Part shown: positions 12,372 to 23,959 of the stretch, in pieces
Layout: the number at the start of each line of letters is the position of its first letter
Position numbering within the stretch: the first letter of the stretch is position 1
Origin: Mycocentrospora acerina
Taxonomy: Eukaryota; Ascomycota; Dothideomycetes; Pleosporales
Length of the DNA stretch: 64,000 nucleotides
Assembly: GCA_022701365.1 (NCBI GenBank)
Contig: JAKUHH010000072.1
Coordinates: forward strand, 434,001 to 498,000
Direction: 5' to 3'
Position numbers and translations under genes: made by a program
The notes under the pieces: model-generated
Told to the model about the DNA's origin: nothing
Databases searched by the model: none
The model's input: the letters and a program-made list of their open reading frames with translations, nothing else

Positions 12372-12379
12372 CCGCGGAG
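12372..12379 (-). promoter_or_regulatory. NirA-like site upstream of niaD
   Basis: The minus strand reads CTCCGCGG, an exact match to CTCCGHGG, about 970 bp upstream of the niaD start. An 8-mer this loose occurs by chance roughly every 11 kb on two strands, so alone it is weak. A matching site upstream of niiA strengthens it. Confidence 0.4.
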
Positions 12380-12809
12380 AAACGGCATTGTAGACCACAG
12401 ACTTATCTACACTGCTGTCGCCAATTATTATGCAGCCCCAACACCTTATCTCATCTCCCATGACGACTCATTCAATAGTTTCTTCGTGGCAAAATGTAAT
12501 GTGAATGTGTGGTATCAGGATAGCTCAAGTACCCCTCTAATCTTGTTTGTAAAAACCAGCAATTCAATAGAGAGCAACAAAGGCAAAATGCGTCAAATAG
12601 AAAACCAGGACAACGGCAGTGTTTCTGTGAAGCGTTTTATATTGCATTTGCAGCAGCATAAGTCCCCACAGCAAAAAAACCTTTCAAATGTCAAAAAACG
12701 GTATTCTTTCTACTAATGAAGCATCTTCAAGCTCGGGAGACCGTGCGAAACCCCCCACATAGGTGTGCATTCGAAGATGGTCCAGCCAGGAACAATATTC
12801 TAGCTGCTT

Positions 12810-12857
12810 TGATAAGGACAAGCCAACGCTAATCCCGAATTAGGTCCCAAAGATAAG
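12810..12857 (+). promoter_or_regulatory. Paired GATA-factor (AreA/Nit2-like) sites upstream of niaD
   Basis: TGATAAG at 12810-12816 and AGATAAG at 12851-12857 sit on the same strand 41 bp apart, about 500 bp before niaD. Paired HGATAR motifs are the preferred binding arrangement for fungal nitrogen GATA activators. Two more single motifs lie at 12913 and 13300. Confidence 0.5.
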
Positions 12858-13287
12858 GATGTCAATCGATACAAGATCAGCGTATGGATTTCGCGAATTT
12901 GAAACTAGTCGTCGATAATTACTTGCCTTATGACGGCATGCGGCATTTTGAGCCTTCTCCACAGATCGTGTCAAGTTTCCGCGGATCCTGACCTTCAGAT
13001 TTGACTTTGGGTTACGTTTCTCCGCAATCTCTCCAATTGACCGAACGGCAATGAAAATGACAGAAGCCGTAGTCTGCTGGTGGGTCTAAATTGGCCTGAT
13101 GTGATCTGGTGTCTGCAATGTTGAAACCGCTGCCTACACATGCTTATGATCAACAAAACTTAGACTTATCCTTTACATACATGCTACCTTCTCTTATTTT
13201 TGTATCACTTTTGTAGCTTCGGACTAGAGAAGGTCTGAGAAACGTTACACTTTCGTCTTGACGTCCCATCCGACAAGCTTGAAATAA

Positions 13288-13293
13288 TATAAA
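13288..13293 (+). promoter_or_regulatory. TATA-like element of niaD
   Basis: TATAAA lies 59 bp upstream of the niaD start codon, a plausible position for a TATA element with a short leader. Confidence 0.45.
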
Positions 13294-13351
13294 CACTACC
13301 TTATCGCAAGTTTGGTCAATATCGCGGTATTTTCTTCAAACACAAGACAGG

Positions 13352-16232
13352 ATGAGCAAAATCGCAGCACAGGTTCAGGGAGTACCTCTCGCTCCTCCCA
13401 CCGAACCACAACCACAATATCATACCGCCTCAGCAGATGCACAACTCCCACCAACACCGCCGGAGACAGTATATGACGACGACAGCAAATCCGTTACATC
13501 GGCTTCAGAAAAGTTGGATTTTGCATTACCGCCACCATCTACAACACCACCAAAAGTTCTCGATGTCGACAAGCCCACGCCAGATGCACACGTTCCAAGA
13601 GATCCGAGGCTGATCCGGTTGACGGGTGTTCATCCTTTCAACGTTGAAGCACCGCTCAGCGATCTTTATAACGAAGGTTTCCTAACAAGTCCCGAGTTGT
13701 TCTATGTGCGAAACCATGGTGCGGTACCAGAAGTGCAAGATGACGAGTGTCTAGACTGGGAGTTCTCGGTCGAAGGGTAAAACAATTCTCGTCTTAATCG
13801 CATGCTGAGCTCATAGCTAACAACGGAATAAGACTGGTAGCGAACCCACTGAAGATCACATTACGACAACTGCTAGATGAGTATGAGAACGTGACATATC
13901 CTATAACACTTGTCTGTGCAGGAAACAGACGAAAAGAGCAGAATATGGTCAGGAAGAGCAAGGGATTTTCTTGGGGAGCCGCCGGTCTTTCGACAGCGCT
14001 ATTTACCGGTGTCGTGATGAAAGATGTCATTGAAAGGGCAAAGCCTTTGAGACGGGCCAAGTACGTGTGTATGGAAGGCGCAGACAAACTTGTAGGTTTT
14101 TGAGTAGAAGGTTGACGTTCAAAACTAATATCCTGATAGCCTAACGGTTACTATGGAACCTCTGTCAAGTTGAACTGGGTCATGGACCCTAACCGTGGCA
14201 TTATGCTTGCGCACAAGATGAATGGTGAAATGTTGAGACCAGATCACGGGAAGCCTTTGCGAGCAGTCATACCTGGCCAGATTGGTGGAAGAAGTGTCAA
14301 GTGGTTAAAGAAACTGATTATCACGGCCGAGCCGAGCGACAACTGGTATCACATCTACGACAACCGAGTACTTCCGTAAGCATATTGGCGCTGAAATTTA
14401 CGCAAGTACTTACACGAATAGGACAATGGTCGATCCTGACGAGTCAGCGAAGAATCCGAAGTGGTGGATGGACGACCGCTACGCCATTTATGATCTCAGT
14501 CCCAATTCAGCAATAGCTTTCCCGGCACACGACGAGAAGCTCATGATTAGCTCAGCACCAGAAACATACAATGTACGTGGGTATGCCTACAGCGGAGGTG
14601 GCCGCCGTATAACGCGTTGCGAAGTATCCCTCGACAAAGGCAAAACGTGGACTCTAGCCAAAATCGACTATGCAGAGGATAAATACCGCGCTTACGAAGA
14701 CCGCCAACTCTACGGTGCTCGTCTAGATATGGATTGGCGCGAAACGAGTTTCTGCTGGTGTTTCTGGAATCTCGATATTCCTGTTTCTGAACTCAAAGAC
14801 GCAGATGATATTCTAATACGAGCCATGGATGAATCAATGTGCCTTCAGCCCAGGGACATGTATTGGAGTGTGCTGGGTATGATGAATAACCCCTGGTACC
14901 GGATATGTATAAACAAGGAGCACGACGGATCGCTAAAGTTTGAGCATCCGACACAACCTGCGTTGATGCCTGGCGGCTGGATGGAAAGAGTCAAAAAGTC
15001 GGGTGGCAATCTAACGAACGGTTTTTGGGGCGAGAAGATTGATGGCGTAGAGCCAGAGCATGCTGCTATTGAGGAGGTAAAGGAGGTCAAGATGACAAAA
15101 GATGGTGTCGACAAGACGATTACGATTGATGAATTAAGGAAGCACGATGGACCTGAGACTCCCTGGTTTGTCGTTAATGGCGAAGTTTACGATGGGACGG
15201 CGTTTCTGGAAAACCATCCAGGCGGTGCGCAGAGTATTATCAGTGCTGCGGGCTTGGATAGCACGGACGAGTTCATGGCGATTCGTAAGTCGGATTTCTT
15301 GGACACTGAAGATCGACTACTAACAAAAAACAGACAGCGAGACCGCCAAAGCAATGATGCCAGACTACCATATTGGTAGTCTTGATGAAGCTTCTCGTCA
15401 AATCCTTTCTGAAGGCGAGCCCACGTCCGAATCCAACGAACCACGTCCAGTGTTCTTGGATTCAAGAATGTGGAACAAGAGTCTTCTCTACGCAAAGAAA
15501 ACCGTTTCCTGGGACACCCGCATCTTCACCTTCAAGCTCGAACATGACAAACAAACCCTAGGTCTGCCTACAGGCCAGCATCTCATGATCCGCCTGCGCG
15601 ACCCCGTAACCCGTGAAGCCATCATACGTTCTTACACACCCATTTCCGAGACCGCAAAGGCTGGCTACTGCGATGTACTCATCAAGATCTACGCAAAGAC
15701 TGCTGAGCGTGAAGGCGGAAAGATGACACGAGCCTTGGACTCCATCCCCGTGGGCCACTGGGTTGATTTCAAAGGGCCCATTGGCAAATTCGAGTACCGC
15801 GGCCGGGGTCAATGTCTCATCAACAGTAAACCCCGGAACGTAAAGCGCTTGTACATGATCTGTGGAGGAAGTGGTATAACGCCCATCTTCCAGGTGCTTC
15901 GTGCTGTCATGCAGGATAAAGAGGACCCCACGACTTGTGTCGTTTTGGATGGCAATCGACTTGTAGAAGATATTTTGTGCAAAGAGGACCTGGACGTGTT
16001 TGCCAAGGAGAACGTGGATAGACTTAAGTTGCTACACACACTTACCCAGCCGCCAGATGGGTGGGAGGGTTTGAAGGGAAGAATCGGCGCGCCGCTCTTG
16101 AAAGAGTATTGTGCACAGGACGCGATGGAGGATAGTCTTGTATTGATCTGTGGGCCTGAGGCACTAGAGAAGAGTACTCATGCGGCATTGGGGGAGATGG
16201 GGTGGAAGGATGAGGATTTGATGTTCTTCTGA
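13352..16232 (+). CDS. niaD: Assimilatory nitrate reductase (NAD(P)H)
   Basis: Five exons, 13352..13776, 13833..14091, 14140..14375, 14422..15284 and 15334..16232, give 893 residues, the usual length. All four introns are 46-56 nt. The enzyme reduces nitrate to nitrite in the cytosol. A Pro-rich N-terminus precedes the molybdopterin domain, where Cys170 in TLVCAGNRRKEQN is the molybdenum ligand. A Mo-cofactor dimerisation region follows (about 320-480). The cytochrome b5 domain has haem ligands His572 (HPGG) and His595. The FAD lobe shows RSYTPIS at 693-699, and the NAD(P) lobe GGSGITP at 772-778 and CGPE near 867. The gene lies upstream of niiA on the same strand and carries GATA and NirA-like motifs, so nitrate induction and ammonium repression are expected. 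Confidence 0.97.
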
Positions 16233-17367
16233 GTATTTCAGCGTGAATGTGTTGTGCAGCGATTTCACATTGGGATATGGTACATAACGGCAGACCTGGC
16301 GTTTTGGGGAATCTCAGGCTCCCTTTTGATTTATTTCTACTTGTATATACAAACGAACACACATGGCCTGGTTATTATGTGCCGACTTGTATGTAAAACT
16401 ATCTTCATTCATAAATCTCACTCAGTCTACTTACTTCCAGCTTATTTTACCATACTGCATCTCATTCTCAGATTTTGCCAGGTTACGTGCCTCTCAGAGC
16501 CTCAGTTCAGCCTCACCTAAGAGCATCTCCGCCATCCCCTATCTCGCCCTACATATCCTCCTCCCCCGCCCCAAGCCCACGCCACACTGCACCCTATAAC
16601 CTCTCCCCGGAAACCCCCCGTCAAAACTGACCTTCTCCGTTCCCAGTACGCTGTGCACGCTAATTCTTATCCTTATCTCAATATCTCTACTTGGCTCGTG
16701 GAATCCACTACGCCACGCTAGACACTAACCAAGGCTAGTGCGGGTCCCACATATGCATCGTTATCAGTGCGCTCGACGTTCCCACAAGCACATCTCTACG
16801 CGACGAACCTGCGTCTCCGTGGAGAACTAGTAGGCCGCTGATCTTATTCCGCGATATGTGGAATTGAGAACTACAGGAGTAATTACACGGCGTGTGATTC
16901 GGTGGCAGGTTCGTGGTGTCATTTTATGACGCGGGCCGCGGCGGGGTGGATTGCGTAGCGTTTGGTAGAGCTTAGGGGGCTGTGAGGCAATGCGATTTGA
17001 CGTGTTGTTGGGATACGATGGGCCGGGTCGTGTGTTTACGGAGTTGAGAGAGGCAATTGGGGGCCACGGAGTTGTTTGGTTTGGTTTTTTTTGGTGCTAG
17101 AAAGATATCGGGTGAGGATTGTGGAGTTTTGCTGCTAAGATTCAATTAACATCTTTGTCTTTTTGTTCAGTCTTTCCCTACATCTTCGTCTTGTACCTTT
17201 TCTCGACTTGCTCTGTTATTTGTAACGATTACAAGCGAGGATTTGGAAAGTATTGTGTTGATGCGCATGATTATTTCTACTTAGATAACGAACGCAACCC
17301 TACTTACGGTTGGATTTGATAAATCTTCAACGGCTTAGGGAAAGCCTCACCCTTCCTGAGATATAAA
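16233..17367. other. niaD-niiA intergenic region with the niiA promoter
   Basis: No gene is supported in 1.1 kb. It holds the niaD terminator region and the niiA promoter. GATA motifs on the minus strand lie at 16672-16678 (AGATAAG) and 16761-16766 (TGATAA), with a NirA-type motif at 16815-16822. A pyrimidine-rich tract at 17150-17210 may be leader or a 5' untranslated intron. Confidence 0.5.
16815..16822 (+). promoter_or_regulatory. NirA-like site upstream of niiA
   Basis: CTCCGTGG matches CTCCGHGG exactly, 546 bp before the niiA start and within 150 bp of two GATA motifs. In Aspergillus the NirA and AreA sites act together in such clusters. Confidence 0.5.
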
Positions 17368-20300
17368 ATGTCTGAACCAGTTCCCATTCTCACACCCGGC
17401 ATCGAGCCAGAATCCATGGAATCGCACTCCCCGCCCGGAGACCGCCACGTGCATGGGACATGGGGGTCGAAAGATGGAAATGTGTCGAATAGCGAGTGGA
17501 ATGATCCCGAAGCAAATAAGCTGCCTGAGAAGGTAGCGGATATGGAAAAGAATGGTGAGATCAAAGAAGATGGTCAGAAGAGAAAGAGAGTGGTAGTTGT
17601 GGGGTTAGGAATGGTGGGCATTGCGTTCATGTAAGCGACATATCTTGCGAAATGGAGGTGAAAAGATGGGGACTAATTGGAACAGTGAGAAGCTTTTGAA
17701 GTACGATTTGAAGCGGAGAGAATACGATGTGATTGTTATTGGCGAGGAACCACATCTGGCGTATAACCGTGTGGGACTGACAAGTTTCTTCCAACATCGC
17801 GAGGTGGAAAATCTGTATCTCAACCCTAAAGAATGGGTAAGAGTTAAAATCCTCGCAAAGAAAGAGTCAAAAATTAACAGGGATTCAGTACTCATCAATG
17901 CCCAAAGGGTCGCTGAACTACCATCTCAACACTCTGGTCACAGAAATCGACGCCGACAGCAAAAGTGTGAAGACGTCGTCCGGCGAAACAGTGTCCTACG
18001 ATATCCTTGTTATGGCTACCGGGTCCGATGCGCTTCTCCCCCGCCACACTCCTGGTCATGATGCAGAAGGCGTGTTTGTTTATCGAACAATTGAGGACCT
18101 TCAGAACCTCATCAAGTTCTCTGCGACACGAAAAGGCACTACGGGCGCTGTGGTAGGAGGCGGATTATTGGGTCTGGAAGCTGCGCACGCTATGATGGAC
18201 CTCGAAGATTTTGCTAAAGTAAAACTTATTGAACGAAATAGATGGGTTCTCTCGAGACAATTAGACAGCGACGCGGGCGGAATGGTTGTGGAGCAAGTTC
18301 GATCGCTTGGTCTTGACGTTATGCTCAGCAAACGTGTTGGCAAGATTCTGACAGATGACAAGAACTCTGTGAGGGGTGTTATTTTTGAGGATGGTGAGGA
18401 GATGGAATGTTCATGCATTTGCTTTGCTGTAAGTCGCCGTAACAACGTACCTGATTGGAAGAGTCTAACTTTCGCAGATCGGTATTAAAGCCCGCGACGA
18501 AGTCGCTCGCAAAGCAGGCATTAAATGTGCCGACCGCGGAGGCGGTATCGTCGTAGCAGATGACCTTGCCACATCTGCATCCGATATCTATGCTATTGGC
18601 GAGTGCGCAAGCTGGAAGAACCAGACTTTTGGTTTGATCGCTCCTGGAGTCGAGCAAGCTGATGTCCTCGCCTTCAATCTCACACAAGCAAAAGCCCACG
18701 CACCACGGAAATTCAAACGTCCAGATTTGAGCACCAAGCTTAAGCTACTAGGTGTTGAGGTTGCCAGTTTTGGTGACTTCTTTGCCGACCGCGACGGACC
18801 CAAGGATATGCCTGGGCGAGCGAAAGCAGATAAGGAGGCGAATGGAACATCAACAAGAGACAAAGTCAGGAGTTTGACAGACGGACCAGTTCCACCGCCA
18901 GTCAAAGCTCTTACATACAAAGACCCATTTCAACAGGTGTACAAGAAATACTTGTTCACAATGGACGGCAAGTACCTGCTGGGTGGAATGATGATTGGCG
19001 ACACAAAGGATTATGTCAAATTGGTGCCCATGGTTACAAAACAGAAACCGCTCGAGATCCCCCCGAGTGAGCTCATCATCGGAGCACAGAATGGCGAAGA
19101 CGATGGATCAGACCTGTAAGTTTTGAAATCTTGCTCATCGATTTCAAATCTAACGTCTTGATAGCGCCGGCGACACGCAAATTTGCTCGTGCCACAATGT
19201 CACCAAAGATGATGTAGTAAACGCCGTCAAAGACGGCACATGTAAGAGTATTGGCGAAGTCAAATCCTGCACGAAAGCCGGCACCGGATGTGGAGGCTGC
19301 ATGCCCCTTGTGCAGACAATCTTCAACAAGACCATGGAATCCATGGGCAACGAAGTCAAGAACAACCTTTGCCCGCACTTCGAGTTCTCGCGTGCTGATC
19401 TGTTCAATATCATATATGTCAAGAAGTTGACAGAGTTCAGCGACGTCATGAAGGAGTGTGGAAGGGAGCCAGAGTCTACGGGCTGCGAGGCTTGTAAGCC
19501 GGCTATTGGATCTATCATTGCTTCCTTGTACAACAAGCATTTGCTAGATGTAGAGAGGCGAGGTCTCCAAGAAACCAACGACAGATTCTTGGCCAACATC
19601 CAACGAAACGGCACCTTTTCTGTTGTTCCTCGTGTGTCTGGAGGAGAAATCACGCCAGAAAAGCTTATTGTCATCGGTATGGTGGGCAAAAAGTACAATC
19701 TCTACACAAAGATCACAGGTGGCCAGCGTATCGACATGTTTGGTGCCCGGAAACAAGATCTTCCCGATATCTGGCAAGAACTAATCGACGGTGGAATGGA
19801 GTCTGGACACGCATATGCCAAATCTCTGCGAACAGTCAAGTCATGTGTTGGAACTACATGGTGCCGATTCGGCATCGGCGACAGTGTCGGCATGGCGGTA
19901 CGTCTCGAGGAGCGATACAAGTCCATTCGTGGTCCACACAAGATCAAGGGTGGAGTATCGGGTTGCGTGCGCGAGTGTGCTGAGGCGCAGAACAAGGACT
20001 TTGGGCTCATCGCAACAGAAAAGGGGTTCAACATCTTCGTCGGCGGCAACGGCGGTGCGAAACCAAGACATTCGGAACTCCTAGCAAAGGACGTTCCACC
20101 CGATGATGTCGTTCCAATTCTCGATCGCTACTTATCCTTCTATATCCGCACAGCCGACAAACTGCAACGAACAGCGCGCTGGATGGAGAACCTCCCTGGA
20201 GGCATCAAGTATCTGCAAGAAGTTATTCTTGAGGACAAGCTCGGTATCTGCGCGGATCTAGAAAAGCAAATGCAAGACCTGGTCGGCAGCTTCTTCTGTG

Positions 20301-21046
20301 AATGGACTGAAGTGCTCAAGGACCCCAAGAAACGAGCTTGGTTCTCCCAGTTCGCAAACACATCCGAGAATATCAACGACACGATCGAGCCTACAAAAGA
20401 GCGTGGTCAAGAGCGCCCCAGTTACTGGCCCAAGGACTCCGTTACCGAGGACTTCAAGAATCATCAATGGGGTGAGCTCTCCTGGCAACCCATGGTCAAA
20501 GCCGAGGAATTCAAGGACGCTCCAACAGGTGACTCGAAAGCAATTAAGCGTGGAGACACTCAACTCGCTGTCTTCAAGGTCCGCGGGAAGTACTACTGCA
20601 CACAACAAATGTGTCCGCACAAGCGTGCTTTCGTCCTTAGTGACGGACTCATCGGCGATGATGTCGAGAACAACAAACTTTGGGTCTCATGTCCAAACCA
20701 CAAGCGCAACTTTGAGCTCAGTGGCGAACAGGCAGGGCGCTGTGCAAATGACGAGTCGGTCAATATTGCGACGTTCCCTGTCGAGGAACGCGATGATGGG
20801 TGGCTTTATGTCAAGCTGCCAAGCGTAGAAGAACTAGACAGTGTGCTTGGAACAGAAAAGTTCAAGATCAAGAAAAGCGAGAGCGAAGATCCGTTTGCTG
20901 CGCTAGACAAGAAGCTGGAGAAGATGAAGATGAAAGGTCGCAAAGGCTTTCAAGTCAGCCACCTTGAGAATGGGTTGGGAGAGAAAGCTAAAGCGAGTAT
21001 GATTCTTGCTGGCGGGGAAAGGGGTGCTGGAAACCTGGATTGGTGA
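17368..21046 (+). CDS. niiA: Assimilatory nitrite reductase (NAD(P)H, sirohaem)
   Basis: Five exons, 17368..17630, 17686..17836, 17889..18428, 18478..19115 and 19165..21046, give 1157 residues; introns are 49-55 nt. The enzyme reduces nitrite to ammonium with six electrons. An FAD/NAD(P) oxidoreductase module comes first (GLGMVGIAF across the first intron, then GAVVGGGLLGLEAA). A BFD-like [2Fe-2S] site follows with Cys538, 540, 573 and 576. The sirohaem/[4Fe-4S] ligands are Cys758, 764, 798 and 802 (C-X5-C and C-X3-C). A C-terminal Rieske-like domain has Cys1014/His1016 and Cys1040/His1043. It follows niaD head to tail; in Aspergillus the two genes are divergent. The first 70 residues are not conserved and the start is the first ATG of the open frame. 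Confidence 0.97.
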
Positions 21047-22308
21047 TCAAGATTTGTGGGTTGTTGGCATGATTTTCCTACAATAAGGAATGGGTATCGG
21101 TTGTGGCGTTTGGCGTGTAGACAAGAGTGTATGATTCCCATCATGGTAGAAGACGAATATGCACTTGGTACTTCCCTCTAAACAAAACTTGCCATTATTT
21201 CAACACATGATTCAGGGTGCATGTGACTGAAGTCGCTTGACTGTAGTTTTGCGTTTGTTGAGGTAGCATTTGCCAACTCAGTTAGTGATTGAGTACTGAA
21301 GAACTGAGACGAAACAATAAAGATTTGAAAATTCCATTAGATTCTCATATGATTTGTCACGCCAGTTGTTGTTCATTGCCTGATGAACGCATGATCACTG
21401 TTCGAGTGCAACTCGAAAATCCGAACGAACCCAATGATGGGTGTCCACCTGGTGATTAATATGTATGTAGCTTTTTTAAGCCTGGATGTTAGCTTGAGAA
21501 GTACGACGACGTTTCGATAAATCGGTTCAATTTGACAACCGGCACTATTGCATCTAGACTTGACACCTCTTACCCAATAGGAATGATTGCAGATATACAT
21601 CTGCAGGCGAGACCCCAGAGCGTGTGGCGGGCCAAGATCTCAGTGCCTGCGAATAACGAAGTGAATGTAAAATCAAAGTAAAGTACTCACCATGGGTTTG
21701 CCTACAGTATGTTAACGAATAGCAAAAATACTCTATGCAACGTCTCAAGTGTTTGTTTGGCCTATTATGACGGTGAGCAAGGTAACTGATATCGACTCAT
21801 ACCCATGAGACGAACTGATGTGAGAGTTTGTCTTTTGCCTGATATCTGCTTGGCCTCAACTGCGCCTTGCAGGAAGAGATCAGCATAGTGTGCTAGCTCT
21901 GACCAGATGCTGGCATTTAGGGTATCCCAAGACCAGTGCCCTAAGTTTCAGATAACTTTCGTTACCAGAAGCATGGGACGATTATAATATAAGTTTCAGC
22001 TTTTCGATAATCTTTGGGAAGGAGAACGAAAGTTATCTCCTTTTACTGAGGACGTCGTTCAAAACCCTTCTCTGTTGATGTACCAGACTCTGCGATCTTC
22101 ACACCGCTCTTTCATCGCGAGTGAAACGCCAAGGCAATTGCATTGGCGCTGTATGAGTAAAGTTGCAGCTGCTGTGTAAGAGCACGCCTCATTGTGTTCA
22201 ATCACCGAGCGGGGAACAGGGTAGTCGCTAGATCAGTTGACTTGCTGTTTCCTATTACGGAAGAAAATGCATCCTGAACAACGTTACATAAACCGCTGAT
22301 TGGAACAA
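21047..22308. other. Intergenic region after niiA
   Basis: No gene is supported. Open frames are below 80 codons and featureless. It holds the niiA terminator region and the presumed promoter of the downstream orphan ORF. Confidence 0.4.
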
Positions 22309-23433
22309 ATGGTATTTTGGAACTCGTGTTTCATTGAAGAGAGCATAGAGCAAACATTCTTGTGTAACAGTCGGGACTGCGCTTTGAGGTCATGGATTTT
22401 TGGAATCGAGGCGGAGCATGATGGCATCTCATCCAAGTTTGAGGTACATAGAGGCCCATTGCATTTCTGGCTCACTACCCTCTCTAATATGTGTGTAGGC
22501 TATCGTCTCAAATTCTCTTTAACTTACGCGTTCCGGACACACAAGAAGACATCAAAAACTGTCGATATTTACAGAGGGACGATGGATTATCCACTGAGCA
22601 TTGTGTTCAGAGGCAACAGGAGTGTCCAAATCTCCTCCAATACATACCATTCATGGTTTCCCTCCAATCCACAGCCATCATGGGATCGTTCAGTTGACGC
22701 AGAAGAATGGGTCGAGCGTATCGATATGTACCGAGACCGGATCAATGTTCGACAGGCCGTTATACGCGACACTTTACATTCTCTTTTCGAATGCTTGAGG
22801 AGAAGGATACACTATGCGGTTGGAGAGGCTAGGACGCGCGTTGCCGACCATCTAGACAATCAGTTGCGCGACGACCTTGCGAATAATGGCTTGTGGGCCA
22901 ACGGTTTATCCCGTACCAGGCGTCAGTTTGTCATCCTATCTTGCTTCGCTCAGATAATGAATTCGGAAGCGCTCGCACAAGCTCTCTGTAATTTTCTCAC
23001 AAATAGCTTCGATAACATCAGACGACACGAGCGTTCTGAGTATTTACGCACAGAATGGTATACAGCTACGCAGGCTCTGAAAGAACTCGTTCCCCGGGGG
23101 TTCTACAATTCTCTTATGCACCAGTTTCCGCACAAGAACCATCACACGTGGGATTGTGAACGTGGTCGGGTATTGCACGCCTTAGCCGTGCCTGTGTGTG
23201 AGCATAGGGCTCTCTCGGTGCCTGCAAGACGGCGATCTCAGACTCGAAATGTGCACGTAGTTGCTTTTCAACATACCATAGCTCACGCACGTCCGATGAC
23301 ACCACCAGCGCGTTTGATTCACACAAATCCGTTTAACGAAGTATGTGATCTCCATTGGAAGCAAGAAGAGATGGCTGCCCGAATCGATGATTTAGAGCGT
23401 GACATCGACGAAGTCAAGGAAGACAGATGGTAG
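22309..23433 (+). CDS. Hypothetical protein with C-terminal coiled coil
   Basis: A single open frame of 374 residues from the first ATG. I do not recognise the family. The middle is rich in Arg and aromatic residues and looks helical (SRTRRQFVILSCFAQIMNSE). The end, EEMAARIDDLERDIDEVKED, is a plausible short coiled coil. There is no signal peptide, membrane helix or catalytic motif. The first 90 residues may not all be coding: a sequence resembling a 55-nt intron lies at 22444-22498, but removing it breaks the upstream frame, so a downstream Met (near 22582) is another possible start. Codon use is less biased than in the housekeeping genes here, which suits a lineage-specific gene. It could also be spurious. 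Confidence 0.45.
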   Translation: MVFWNSCFIEESIEQTFLCNSRDCALRSWIFGIEAEHDGISSKFEVHRGPLHFWLTTLSNMCVGYRLKFSLTYAFRTHKKTSKTVDIYRGTMDYPLSIVFRGNRSVQISSNTYHSWFPSNPQPSWDRSVDAEEWVERIDMYRDRINVRQAVIRDTLHSLFECLRRRIHYAVGEARTRVADHLDNQLRDDLANNGLWANGLSRTRRQFVILSCFAQIMNSEALAQALCNFLTNSFDNIRRHERSEYLRTEWYTATQALKELVPRGFYNSLMHQFPHKNHHTWDCERGRVLHALAVPVCEHRALSVPARRRSQTRNVHVVAFQHTIAHARPMTPPARLIHTNPFNEVCDLHWKQEEMAARIDDLERDIDEVKEDRW

Positions 23434-23959
23434 TGATAATTGGGTAAATTTGCTAAGACCGCATCCAGAACGGAGAATTAGTACAAATTCAGATAACTAT
23501 ACCTTTTCAGTGACGCATTAGTTTCATGATATTCTGATGTGCTCCTCAGTTCACTCCGCAGATAAATGAGGAGCATCTTCTGAAATTATGATCCATTCCA
23601 TTACCAATCGAATTCACCAGATACGGTATAGCACATATCTTGCAGGGCATGGCCCTTGTGTTTGGTTTTGGGATCCTTTGTCTTCGAATGTTTGGAAGTT
23701 GATATAATTTTGGATACTACGATTGTTTCTGGTCTCTGCCAGAGAAAGCTCTTTATTCGTTCACTTGAAACACGAGAGAAGCACCGATGGGAACTAGACG
23801 CTGTTAGTGTATCAAATGTAAATGTTTTGGAGATGAAATTCTGCGTAAAACCACATGTTCCGAAGTTTTTCGAATTTGAATTTGTCGACATCATGCGCCT
23901 GACACCTCGCTAACCAAGACAAAATGCAGTCAAACCCTCACAATGAACCTCTCACTTCC
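23434..23959. other. Intergenic region between the orphan ORF and BOS1
   Basis: About 0.5 kb with only a featureless 85-codon frame on the plus strand. It probably holds the facing 3' ends of the flanking convergent genes. Confidence 0.4.

Larger units (their letters stand above)
12111..13351. other. Intergenic region between Irc3 and niaD, including the niaD promoter
   Basis: No gene is supported. The right half is the niaD promoter, with HGATAR motifs at 12810-12816 (TGATAAG), 12851-12857 (AGATAAG), 12913-12918 (CGATAA) and, reversed, 13300-13306 (CGATAAG). A NirA-type motif lies farther upstream at 12372-12379. In Aspergillus, AreA binds GATA motifs and NirA binds CTCCGHGG to switch on nitrate genes; use of these particular sites is inferred. 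Confidence 0.5.
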
